Positions 1 through 6,266 of a stretch of DNA of 8,591 bases are shown in pieces (position 1 is the stretch's first letter; each line of letters starts with the position of its first letter). The notes beneath the pieces are model-generated. The model was not told the DNA's origin, did no database searches, and was given only the letters and a program-made list of their open reading frames with translations. Both the position numbers and the translations under genes were made by a program. Source of the DNA: JBGTKH01 sp041744735 (lineage in GTDB: Bacteria > Planctomycetota > Planctomycetia > Pirellulales > Pirellulaceae); contig JBGTKH010000295.1 of assembly GCA_041744735.1 (NCBI GenBank), positions 1-8,591 of the forward strand, written 5' to 3'.

Positions 1-303
1 CAGCGCGAGTCGCATCACGCCGCCGTTGTAGCCGCCACACAGCCCGCGGTTGGCGGTCAGCACCAACAGCAAGGCGTTCTCTGTTTTCTCGCGGGCTTCC
101 AGCAGCGGATGAGTGACTTCGAGCCCCGCCTGAGCTAAGTCCGCCACCAACCGCGTAATCCGCCGCGTATACGCCGTCGCCGCCGAAGCGCGGTCCATGG
201 CCTTCTTGAATCGCGCGGTGGCGATCAACTCCATTGTCCGCGTGATCTTGCGGATGTTGCGGATCGACTTGCGGCGTTTATCGAGGGCTCGGGCTTTGGC
301 CAT
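1..303 (-). CDS. atpG: F1Fo ATP synthase gamma subunit, N-terminal part (cut by window edge)
   Basis: Gamma is the central rotor shaft of F1; it turns inside the alpha/beta hexamer and couples the c-ring to catalysis on the cytoplasmic face. Only the first 101 codons are present. The protein starts MAKARALDKRRKSIRNI and continues KITRTMELIATARFKKA, the family's N-terminal helix (KITKTMEMVAAAK in many bacteria). The stretch NRGLCGGYNGGV near the end matches the conserved NRGLCGxxN block. The ATG at 303-301 is chosen because it gives the usual gamma N-terminus; an AGGA lies about 12 nt upstream. It follows the DUF4870 gene by 61 nt on the same strand, and by usual gene order atpD and atpC should follow outside the window. 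Identity is secure; only the C-terminal two thirds are unseen. Confidence 0.96.
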   Translation of the reverse strand, partial: MAKARALDKRRKSIRNIRKITRTMELIATARFKKAMDRASAATAYTRRITRLVADLAQAGLEVTHPLLEAREKTENALLLVLTANRGLCGGYNGGVMRLAL

Positions 304-325
304 GAAATCGTCGTGTCCTGATGTT

Positions 326-353
326 CTGACCTCGGTCCCGGAGGTCGGGTCAG
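326..353 (-). other. Inverted repeat with two mutually exclusive pairings, DUF4870-atpG gap
   Basis: The 61-nt gap before atpG contains GACCTC (328-333) facing GAGGTC (341-346) over a 7-nt loop. An overlapping pair, CTGACC (326-331) facing GGTCAG (348-353), shares bases with the first, so the two stems compete. There is no T tract, so this is not an intrinsic terminator. It could be a processing or translation-tuning structure in the operon mRNA, but function is only inferred and stems of 6 bp can arise by chance. Confidence 0.3.
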
Positions 354-364
354 TGCTTGCCGAA

Positions 365-721
365 CTAGTTAATCATCCGAAACGTGTAGGGATAGCGGTA
401 AAGCTCGCCTCGATTGGCCGCCATCCCGCCAATGATCCCGTACACGATGGACGCCACAAAAGCGGCCAGCGCGATGGGGATACCGATGCAGGTTAGGCTG
501 GAAACAATCACTACAATCAACACCGAAAGCTGAAAATTCAGGGCCTCTTTGGCCTGATCGTCCACAAACGGCGACGAGTCCTTCTTGATCAGCCAAATGA
601 TCAGCGGCGCCACAAACGAATTGCCGATTACCAATGACAACAGCACCGACAAATGAGCCAGCATCCCCCAGGTTTTGTCGTCGTTGGTGAGTTCGCCCGG
701 CAATTGTTTTACGTCATTCAT
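365..721 (-). CDS. DUF4870 (Tic20-like) small membrane protein inside the atp operon
   Basis: The 118-residue product matches the DUF4870 pattern: WGMLAHLSVLL near the N-terminus, then APLIIWLIKKDSSPFVDDQA, then KEALNFQLS, and a C-terminal end ANRGELYRYPYTFRMIN. About three hydrophobic segments are visible (roughly residues 18-45, 62-78 and 80-103), so it is an inner-membrane protein. The reaction is unknown; DUF4870 is placed near the Tic20 family, but no transport role is shown here. The ATG at 721 is preferred over the in-frame ATG at 745 because GGAGGTG at 734-728 lies 6 nt in front of it. It begins 36 nt after the atpA stop and ends 61 nt before atpG, so it is most likely translated from the atp mRNA. 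A gene at this point is not part of the standard bacterial atp order. Family call is confident; function is open. Confidence 0.9.
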   Translation of the reverse strand: MNDVKQLPGELTNDDKTWGMLAHLSVLLSLVIGNSFVAPLIIWLIKKDSSPFVDDQAKEALNFQLSVLIVVIVSSLTCIGIPIALAAFVASIVYGIIGGMAANRGELYRYPYTFRMIN

Positions 722-727
722 CGCATT

Positions 728-734
728 CACCTCC
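728..734 (-). promoter_or_regulatory. Ribosome binding site deciding the DUF4870 start
   Basis: GGAGGTG on the minus strand, with a 6-nt spacer to the ATG at 721. It is one of the strongest Shine-Dalgarno matches in the operon and excludes the longer reading from ATG 745, which would place the site inside the coding region. Confidence 0.8.
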
Positions 735-757
735 AGTCGGTGCACCGCGGCCGGTTG

Positions 758-2299
758 TTACACCTTGGCCAATGTCGCCGCAGGCTTGCTCGCCGTTGAG
801 TGACCTTTCTTGAATTCCGCCAGGGCTTCGTTGACAGCCTTCGTAAGTTCGTCGTTCAAATCTTTCTTCTCGGCAATGGCGGCCCACAGTTGGCTCTTGC
901 GGTCGTGGATGAATTGCAGGAAGGCGGTTTCCCATTCGCGGACCTTGGTCACCGGCACATCGTCCAGGAAGCCGCGCGTGGCGGCGTAGATGCTTAGCAC
1001 CTGATCGACCACGTGCATCGGTTTGTATTGCGGCTGCTTGAGCAGTTCCACCATGCGATAGCCGCGGTCGAGTCGCGACTGCGTCGCGGCGTCAAGATCG
1101 GTGCCCAACTGAGCGAACGCTTCCAATTCGCGGAACGAGGCCAAGTCCAACCGCATACCGCCGGCCACTTTCTTCATGGCCTTGATCTGCGCGGCACCAC
1201 CCACGCGCGACACCGAGATACCGACGTTCATCGCGGGCCGGATGCCCTTGAAGAACAAGTCAGGCTGCAAATAAATCTGCCCGTCGGTAATCGAAATCAC
1301 GTTCGTGGGAATGTAGGCCGAGACTTCGCCTTCCAGCGTTTCGATGATCGGCAGCGACGTGATCGATCCGCCCCCCAACGCTTCCGACAACTTCGACGAA
1401 CGTTCCAGCAACCGGCTGTGACAGTAAAACACGTCGCCAGGGAACGCTTCGCGGCCCGGCGGACGCCGCACCAACAGCGACAACTGGCGATAGGCCACGG
1501 CCTGCTTCGACAAGTCGTCGTACACGACCAAGGCATGCTCGCCCTTCCACATGAAATACTCGGCCATCGACGTGCCGGCGTACGGCGCGACGTATTGCAG
1601 CGGCGCGGGCGAACTGGCGCCGGACACGATCACCGTCGTGTAGTCCATCGCGCCGTGGTCTTCCAGCACCTTCACGACCGCTGCCACCGACGAGTCCTTT
1701 TGCCCGATGGCGACGTAAAAGCACTTCACGCCTGATTCGCGCTGGTTGATGATCGCGTCCAGAGCGATCGCCGTCTTGCCTGTCTTGCGGTCGCCAATGA
1801 TCAGCTCGCGCTGCCCGCGGCCGATGGGCGTCATGGCATCGACAGCCTTGATCCCGGTTTGCCGCGGTTCGCACACGGGCTGTCGTTCGGCCACGCCCGC
1901 CGCGATGACTTCGACCGGCCGGCGTTCGGTCGACGCCACGGGGCCTTTGCCGTCCAGCGGTTTGCCCAGCGGATCGAGCACCCGGCCGATAACCGCGTCG
2001 CCGACCGGCACCGAAAGCAACTTGCCCGTGGCCTTGACTTCATCGCCTTCGTTGATCTGCAGGTAGTCACCCAGAATGATCACGCCGATGCTGTTCTCTT
2101 CCAGGTTGAACGCCATCCCGGTGACGCCGCTGGGGAATTCGACCATCTCGCCAGCCATCACGCCCGACAGGCCGTAGCAGCGGGCGATGCCGTCGCCGAC
2201 CTCCAGCACCGTGCCGACCTCGCGGACGTCCAAGCGATCTTCGTACTGCTCGATTTCCTGTTGGATCACCGAAGCGATTTCGTCAGCATTAAACTTCAT
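758..2299 (-). CDS. atpA: F1Fo ATP synthase alpha subunit
   Basis: Alpha forms the non-catalytic nucleotide sites of the F1 hexamer and supplies the arginine finger to the catalytic beta sites. The protein is 513 residues, the same as E. coli AtpA. The N-terminal beta-barrel domain occupies about residues 1-95. The P-loop GDRKTGKT is at 169-176, exactly where E. coli has GDRQTGKT. VVYDDLSKQAVAYRQ (about 258-272) is the conserved Walker B region. PAMNVGISVSRVGGAAQ (about 355-371) is the family signature, with Arg365 as the arginine finger. The C-terminal helical domain follows, with a short Lys/Ser/Ala-rich tail. The ATG at 2299 comes 15 nt after the atpH stop and is preceded by GAGGA. No frameshift or missing catalytic residue is seen. 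Confidence 0.98.
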   Translation of the reverse strand: MKFNADEIASVIQQEIEQYEDRLDVREVGTVLEVGDGIARCYGLSGVMAGEMVEFPSGVTGMAFNLEENSIGVIILGDYLQINEGDEVKATGKLLSVPVGDAVIGRVLDPLGKPLDGKGPVASTERRPVEVIAAGVAERQPVCEPRQTGIKAVDAMTPIGRGQRELIIGDRKTGKTAIALDAIINQRESGVKCFYVAIGQKDSSVAAVVKVLEDHGAMDYTTVIVSGASSPAPLQYVAPYAGTSMAEYFMWKGEHALVVYDDLSKQAVAYRQLSLLVRRPPGREAFPGDVFYCHSRLLERSSKLSEALGGGSITSLPIIETLEGEVSAYIPTNVISITDGQIYLQPDLFFKGIRPAMNVGISVSRVGGAAQIKAMKKVAGGMRLDLASFRELEAFAQLGTDLDAATQSRLDRGYRMVELLKQPQYKPMHVVDQVLSIYAATRGFLDDVPVTKVREWETAFLQFIHDRKSQLWAAIAEKKDLNDELTKAVNEALAEFKKGHSTASKPAATLAKV

Positions 2300-2314
2300 A
2301 CGTATCCTCGTTGA

Positions 2315-2941
2315 TTACTCGGCAATCGCGAACCGTGCCAGCGATTGGCGAAATTCCTGAGCCATTTTTTCAATCGTCTCCGCCCGTAGCCGTCGCAGCC
2401 GATCGACCACGCTGCCGTCGTACACCGTGTCGCCGATGCGAATCACCATGCCGCCGATCAGTTCGGGATCGACATCCATTTTCAGTTCGACATCGCTGCG
2501 CAACACAGTGCGCAGGCGATCGGCGATCTCCTCGGCAAGTTGACCGTCGACTGGTTCCGTCGTGCGGATTTTCACCTCGACGCGGTTGCGCATCTGGTTG
2601 TAGAGACGACGCGCCGCGCGGTTAATCGCCCGCAGGCAGTCCAGCCGGCCGTGGCTGGAGACGACCTTCAAAAAATTGAGCAGTTGCTTCGACATGCGTC
2701 CCTGAAAGGCACGGTCCAATAAACGGACTTTTTCGTCGTGCCCGATTCGCGGCGAGGCCAGTGCGGCGTCCAAGTTGGGCAACTTGTCGATGACGTCGGT
2801 GACCAGCGAATCCAATTCCTCCAGCACAGCGTCGGTGGTGCCGGCCTTCTCGGCCGCGCCCAGCAGCGCCTTGGCATACACTGTGCCCAGGTACTGCCGG
2901 CCGGCGTCAAAGGCTGTCGAGTTTTGGCTCGTTGGGGCCAT
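2315..2941 (-). CDS. atpH: F1Fo ATP synthase delta subunit
   Basis: Delta (OSCP-like) sits on top of F1 and binds the peripheral stalk b subunits, holding the stator. The product is 208 residues, about 30 longer than E. coli delta (177); part of the excess is an N-terminal lead of about 17 residues before the helical domain. Visible family features are YAKALLGAAEKAG (about 22-34), the KVRLLDRAFQG helix (71-81), LLNFLKVVSSHGRL (87-100) and the C-terminal signature ELIGGMVIRIGDTVYDGSV (160-178). The ATG at 2941 is chosen because the frame stays open upstream but there runs inside atpF and loses delta character; a GGAG precedes it at about 11 nt. It starts 20 nt after the atpF stop and ends 15 nt before atpA. 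Presence of delta marks this as a standard F-type, not N-type, operon. Confidence 0.95.
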   Translation of the reverse strand: MAPTSQNSTAFDAGRQYLGTVYAKALLGAAEKAGTTDAVLEELDSLVTDVIDKLPNLDAALASPRIGHDEKVRLLDRAFQGRMSKQLLNFLKVVSSHGRLDCLRAINRAARRLYNQMRNRVEVKIRTTEPVDGQLAEEIADRLRTVLRSDVELKMDVDPELIGGMVIRIGDTVYDGSVVDRLRRLRAETIEKMAQEFRQSLARFAIAE

Positions 2942-2961
2942 CGGGAAAGTCACTCCGCGCG

Positions 2962-3666
2962 TTAATTCTGGCTGGGGAACTGATCGAGCGACTCTTTGAT
3001 CAACCGTGCGTGGTCCGCTGCTGTGACCTGTTTGCGGACGATGCGACCGGCCAGCGCGACCGCCGTATCGACACTCTTCTGAGCCATCTCCCGCAGCGCC
3101 GCTTCCTTGGCCGCCGAGATTTCCGAGAGCGCCTTGTCGCGCTCGCGTTTGGCCGCGGCCTGAGCCTCCGACATGATCCGCTCCTTGGCCGACTCCGCAT
3201 CGCGTCGAGCATCGGCCATCATCGTGCGGATCTCGTCGGTGGCCGCGACCAGCTTCCCTTCGTATTGCCGGAGCAACTCGTTGGACTTCTCGGCATTTAG
3301 CCTGGCCTCGTCGATCTTTGAAGCGATGGATTGCTCGCGTTTCTCCAGGCCTTCCATAATCGGACGCCATGCGAACTTGGCCAGAATCAGCAGCAACAGC
3401 AGAAACACTAAGAAAGTGTAAATCGCCAAGTCGCTTTTGAACTCTTCCGGAGATTCCAACTGCGAACTCGCGTTGGCGTGCGTCAGATCCGCCTCGTCGC
3501 TACTGTGATCTGAACCAGCTTCCGAATGTGCTGCGGAAGATTCTTCAGTCGCCGCATGCCCAGGTTCAGCTTGGTTAGCGCAAACAACGCTGCCCAGCGA
3601 CCACAAAGCCACCGCCAAGATCGCGCCCGCGAAAATCGGCGCCCATTCAATTCGTCGTTGAATCAC
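2962..3666 (-). CDS. atpF: F1Fo ATP synthase b subunit with N-terminal extension
   Basis: Subunit b is the peripheral stalk: one membrane helix and a long coiled coil reaching delta. The 234-residue product is far longer than E. coli b (156). Residues about 8-30 form a hydrophobic segment ending VVCA, which looks like a signal peptide with a possible signal peptidase I site after Ala30. Residues 31-78 are an acidic, His/Ser/Ala-rich linker. The true b membrane helix is about 80-100 (LAIYTFLVFLLLLLILAKFAW), followed by RPIMEGLEKREQSI and a charged Ala/Glu/Lys/Arg heptad region to about residue 200. The start is GTG at 3666, supported by GAGGAG at 3678-3673 with a 6-nt spacer. It lies 35 nt after atpE. 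The N-terminal hydrophobic part could alternatively stay uncleaved as a second membrane anchor. Confidence 0.95.
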   Translation of the reverse strand: MIQRRIEWAPIFAGAILAVALWSLGSVVCANQAEPGHAATEESSAAHSEAGSDHSSDEADLTHANASSQLESPEEFKSDLAIYTFLVFLLLLLILAKFAWRPIMEGLEKREQSIASKIDEARLNAEKSNELLRQYEGKLVAATDEIRTMMADARRDAESAKERIMSEAQAAAKRERDKALSEISAAKEAALREMAQKSVDTAVALAGRIVRKQVTAADHARLIKESLDQFPSQN

Positions 3667-3672
3667 AGCCGG

Positions 3673-3678
3673 CTCCTC
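3673..3678 (-). promoter_or_regulatory. Ribosome binding site supporting the GTG start of atpF
   Basis: GAGGAG on the minus strand with a 6-nt spacer to the GTG at 3666. It shows that the signal-like N-terminal extension of subunit b is really translated and is not an artefact of start choice. Confidence 0.75.
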
Positions 3679-3701
3679 AGTCTGTCGAGAGTTCCTTGGA
3701 C

Positions 3702-4001
3702 CTACGCAAACGGATTCTGCTGAGAGCAGATAAACAACGCGTAGAACGTGAAACCTTCAATGAGCGCCGCGGCGATAATCATCGCGACTTGAATGTTACC
3801 GGCGACCTCCGGCTGCCGAGCCATGCTCTCCAAGGCACAGCCCGCCAAACGGCCGATGCCGTAAGCCGCGCCAATCACGACCAACCCGGCGCCAAACGCG
3901 CCAGGGATTTCGATCGACGTGCCGCCCTGTGCCATGGCTGGGGCAGCCAATACAAAGACGACAGCGATGCACAATGCAGCAATCTGGGCAAACTTGTTCA
4001 C
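3702..4001 (-). CDS. atpE: F1Fo ATP synthase c subunit with signal-like N-terminus
   Basis: Subunit c forms the rotor ring that carries the coupling ion through Fo. The product is 99 residues; E. coli c is 79. Residues 1-24 resemble a signal peptide: Lys3, a hydrophobic core, and APAMA before Gln25, so the mature protein may be about 75 residues. Helix 1 is about 34-56, the polar loop is ARQPE (61-65), and helix 2 carries the ion-binding Glu82 in LIEGFTFYALF. The C-terminus NPFA is family-typical. Aligned to the Na+ enzyme of Ilyobacter, the Na+ ligands Gln32 and Ser66 are replaced by Ile and Gly, so proton coupling is inferred. The start is GTG at 4001 with AGGAG at 4015-4011 about 9 nt upstream. 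Confidence 0.96.
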   Translation of the reverse strand: MNKFAQIAALCIAVVFVLAAPAMAQGGTSIEIPGAFGAGLVVIGAAYGIGRLAGCALESMARQPEVAGNIQVAMIIAAALIEGFTFYALFICSQQNPFA

Positions 4002-4028
4002 TGGTTCGATCTCCTATTACTCAAACTC

Positions 4029-4042
4029 CAAGGATTTCCTTG
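4029..4042 (-). other. Small stem-loop in the atpB-atpE gap
   Basis: The 59-nt gap between the atpB stop and the atpE start contains CAAGG (4029-4033) facing CCTTG (4038-4042) with a 4-nt loop. It sits about 28 nt upstream of the atpE GTG. Subunit c is needed in about ten copies per enzyme, and in E. coli the atpE leader boosts translation; a similar role here is only a guess from position. Confidence 0.3.
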
Positions 4043-4060
4043 TCACGGGGAAAGCAGTGC

Positions 4061-5380
4061 CTAGTGATGATGGACCGCCGCGCCAATGAACAAGGCCGAC
4101 AAAAACGTGAAAATGTACGCTTGCAGAAACGCGACAAACAGTTCCAGGCAGCTAAACAACGTGGACGCGACCACCGCGATCACTGCGGTCAGCCACCAAT
4201 TCGGATTCAGCGCCCCCTCGATGCTAAAGGCCAATGCCATGATGCCCAACAACACCAAGTGTCCGGCTACCATGTTGGCCAAAAGACGAATTGCCAGCAC
4301 GCCATGCTTGATGAACAAACCCAGGACCTCGATCAGAAAAATCATGGGTTTAATGATGACCGCCATGACCAGCGGCAGCTCCATGTGCGGCACCTGGTTG
4401 AGCCAAAAGCCAATGACGCCAAACTTCGCCGAGCCAATCACGATCACCGTCCCGAATGTGACCATGGCCAATCCCAGTGTGACGGCGAAGGCGCCCGTCG
4501 GCGCGCCGGCCCACGGCATCATGCCCATCAGGTTACAGCCCAGAATGAACAGAAAGATTGTCCACAGCAGCGGCACGAAACGATCGGCGTCGTGCTTGCC
4601 GATGGCCGGCCGAGCCACTTCGTCGCGAAGGAACAGCAGCACAGATTCCAGCAAATTCCACAGCCGGCCGCGAGGCGCGTCGCCGCCGCGAACTCGCGCG
4701 GCCAACCAACAAAAGACCATCGCCAGCAGCAAAGCCACCACCAGCTCGATGATCATGAACCGCGAGATGGCAAAGCCCGATTCTTTTTCATAAAAGTTTC
4801 GCAGTTCGCCGAATGGCTGAGGAATCAAGACCTTGCCGCTAAGCACTTTGTTATAGGCGTCGATTTTCCCGGGCTCCCAAGGGCGCTCGCCATCCGCTTT
4901 GTAAGCGACGATTGCCTCGGAGTCCCCCGCCTGCTCTTTGGCCACTTCCCAATCCTGCGACAACGACGAGTCTTCTCGCAGGCTCGCAAACCACGAGTAA
5001 TCCGCAGGATGCTGCTTCAAATAGTCAGCGAACGTCGTTTCGGCCTGGGTGGCCTTGTTCTGTTTCTTCCACACCGCAAATTCCTTTTGCAGCGACACGT
5101 AGCGCGAATCCAGAAACTCGTCCAGCGGCTTGCCAAAATTGGCGTGATCGGCGTGCTGCCAATGGTGCCACTCGTCGATTAAGTTACCGAGCGGGGGAGC
5201 ATCTTTGGCGATGTGAGACAGTTCCTCGTACAGCCGCTCGGCTTCCCACTCTTGGAAATCCGGGTCGTTTTTCACCCAGACATTGGGAAACTCCGCCTTG
5301 CTTTCGTACCGCGCCGGCCACATCGCCTTCGGAAACTCGAAGTAGTAACTGTCCTTGATGTGCAGTACCGCAGAAGCCAT
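4061..5380 (-). CDS. atpB: F1Fo ATP synthase a subunit with large N-terminal insertion
   Basis: Subunit a forms the two half-channels beside the c-ring. The product is 439 residues against 271 in E. coli. The first 20 residues, with LHIKDSYYFEFPK, resemble the usual subunit a N-terminal segment. Residues about 25-205 are hydrophilic, rich in Trp, His, Glu and Lys, and match no domain I recognise. Membrane helices follow at about 206-230, 267-288, 294-316, 334-357, 365-387 and 396-435. The essential arginine is Arg365 in AIRLLANMVAGH, and Gln420 in FLQAYIFTF corresponds to E. coli Gln252; His374 and Glu413 fit the alphaproteobacterial/mitochondrial pattern. The protein ends in three histidines. 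The ATG at 5380 begins only 3 nt after the atpI stop, with just a weak AAGG upstream, which suggests translational coupling. The core is secure; the role of the insertion is unknown. Confidence 0.95.
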   Translation of the reverse strand: MASAVLHIKDSYYFEFPKAMWPARYESKAEFPNVWVKNDPDFQEWEAERLYEELSHIAKDAPPLGNLIDEWHHWQHADHANFGKPLDEFLDSRYVSLQKEFAVWKKQNKATQAETTFADYLKQHPADYSWFASLREDSSLSQDWEVAKEQAGDSEAIVAYKADGERPWEPGKIDAYNKVLSGKVLIPQPFGELRNFYEKESGFAISRFMIIELVVALLLAMVFCWLAARVRGGDAPRGRLWNLLESVLLFLRDEVARPAIGKHDADRFVPLLWTIFLFILGCNLMGMMPWAGAPTGAFAVTLGLAMVTFGTVIVIGSAKFGVIGFWLNQVPHMELPLVMAVIIKPMIFLIEVLGLFIKHGVLAIRLLANMVAGHLVLLGIMALAFSIEGALNPNWWLTAVIAVVASTLFSCLELFVAFLQAYIFTFLSALFIGAAVHHH

Positions 5381-5383
5381 CGC

Positions 5384-5836
5384 CTAGGACGCCTTTGGAG
5401 CTTTGGGTGCCGGTTGAATCAGCCGCAACGACAACAACGTTTCCACCACGAGCGTGAGCAAGTAATAACATACCACCATGCCGAACACCCCCGCCTTGGC
5501 CAGTGCCTCGCTCGACGAAGATAACAAGAATCCGGCGGCCAAGGGAATTCCCATGCGGAACAACGTCGCCCCCAGAATACCGTTGATCGCTTGTGGCGTC
5601 CCGCGGAGAACGCCTGTGATGACGAGTGCGATGAACGCTCCCAGCCAACAAACCACTGCAGCTATTCCGGCTGCCAGTAGACCGTCGGCACCGCTTTGCG
5701 AATATCCGAACCATCCAAACACTGGAAAGGCAAGAATCACCGCCAAGGTCAGCAGCGTGCACGCCGCTGCCAAGCTGTTCGCGCCACTTCGAGCCAAGTT
5801 GCTTGAGGAATCAGGTTCGGTCACTGTCGGAATCAC
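5384..5836 (-). CDS. atpI: AtpI-like four-helix membrane protein
   Basis: AtpI proteins (ATP synthase I family) are small inner-membrane proteins encoded just before atpB, reported to help c-ring assembly in some bacteria. From the chosen start the product is 150 residues with four hydrophobic segments: about 20-42, 50-76, 83-105 and 115-138. LFRMGIPLAAG contains the kind of mid-membrane Arg (residue 94) seen in this family, and the C-terminal tail is Pro/Lys-rich. The call rests on topology, length and position more than on clear motifs. The start is uncertain: GTG at 5836 has GGGG about 7 nt upstream and overlaps atpZ by 26 nt; GTG at 5824 or TTG at 5869 are also in frame. The stop is 3 nt before atpB, so the two are likely coupled. 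Confidence 0.7.
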   Translation of the reverse strand: MIPTVTEPDSSSNLARSGANSLAAACTLLTLAVILAFPVFGWFGYSQSGADGLLAAGIAAVVCWLGAFIALVITGVLRGTPQAINGILGATLFRMGIPLAAGFLLSSSSEALAKAGVFGMVVCYYLLTLVVETLLSLRLIQPAPKAPKAS

Positions 5837-6077
5837 TGTCTCGCCCCGACCTTTTGTTGGTGCGCCCAATCGACTTCGTCATCCACAGCAGATGCCACAG
5901 CCCGCCAGTTAATCCGATGGCAAAACCGACGAACACCAGAAAGCTCGTGCCCCAACGATCATCGAGCCATTGCCCGGCCAATCCCGGCAACACCATTTCC
6001 AGGGCGACCGTCGTGATCTTGGTCACCCATTCCAATGCTTGTGCGACGGGATGGGGTTCTTCGGGCTGATTTGCCAC
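5811..6077 (-). CDS. atpZ: AtpZ-like protein, first gene of the atp operon
   Basis: The 88-residue product fits the AtpZ / ATPase gene1 family (PF09527), small two-helix membrane proteins at the head of many atp operons that have been proposed to act with AtpI in divalent cation supply. Hydrophobic segments lie at about residues 17-36 and 46-66. The family's loop GQWLDDRWGTS (35-45) lies between them and is followed by GFAIGLTGGLWHLL. The C-terminal tail is Arg/Lys-rich and ends in an Ser-Asp repeat. The start is GTG at 6077; no clear Shine-Dalgarno site precedes it, but a later start would cut into the first helix. It overlaps atpI. The candidate operon promoter lies about 155 nt upstream. 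Confidence 0.8.
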   Translation of the reverse strand: MANQPEEPHPVAQALEWVTKITTVALEMVLPGLAGQWLDDRWGTSFLVFVGFAIGLTGGLWHLLWMTKSIGRTNKRSGRDSDSDSDRT

Positions 6078-6207
6078 TAGTCAATGCGAACGCCGAAACA
6101 ATGGTATCTCAGCCGCCGAAAGGATCGAGCTTACAGGTGGTTACGCTTGCCGAGTCTGCTTGTGCTGCCAGAAAATCGAAGCCGTGGCACGCCAACTTTC
6201 AACCGAT

Positions 6208-6229
6208 TTGACGCAACTTGCGGCGTCAA
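6208..6229 (-). promoter_or_regulatory. Inverted repeat at the atp operon transcription start
   Basis: TTGACGC (6208-6214) faces GCGTCAA (6223-6229), a perfect 7-bp inverted repeat with an 8-nt centre. It begins 9 nt after the -10 box of the predicted atp promoter, so it covers the expected start site and the first bases of the transcript. It could be an operator bound by a dimeric regulator or a 5'-terminal hairpin that stabilises the mRNA. The sequence does not tell which. Confidence 0.45.
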
Positions 6230-6237
6230 GGCTGGCC

Positions 6238-6266
6238 AATTTATCCGACGCTAATCAAGTGGTCAA
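6238..6266 (-). promoter_or_regulatory. Sigma70-like promoter of the atp operon
   Basis: On the minus strand, TTGACC (6266-6261) and TAAATT (6243-6238) are separated by exactly 17 nt. Each hexamer is close to consensus (TTGACA, TATAAT). A run of eight A (6297-6290) lies upstream of the -35 box. The start site would be near 6231, giving a leader of about 155 nt before atpZ. It is the best promoter-like match seen in the spacer and is oriented toward the operon. Confidence 0.6.

Noticed and set aside
1013..1735. Plus-strand open frame of 240 codons opposite atpA
   Set aside because: Arg/His-rich antisense shadow of a highly conserved gene; no start signal or motif.
2942..3370. Upstream extension of the atpH frame into atpF
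   Set aside because: The extension overlaps atpF in another frame, is Gly/Arg-rich and lacks delta character; the ATG at 2941 with a GGAG fits the family.
3929..5182. Long plus-strand open frame of over 400 codons opposite atpB
   Set aside because: Its product is Gln/Arg/His-rich with no domain, as expected from reading the strand opposite a real gene; atpB is clearly coding.
1..6077. N-type (Na+-translocating) ATPase operon
   Set aside because: N-type operons begin with atpD-atpC and lack delta; here atpH is present, the order is B-E-F-H-A-G, and the c subunit lacks Na+ ligands.
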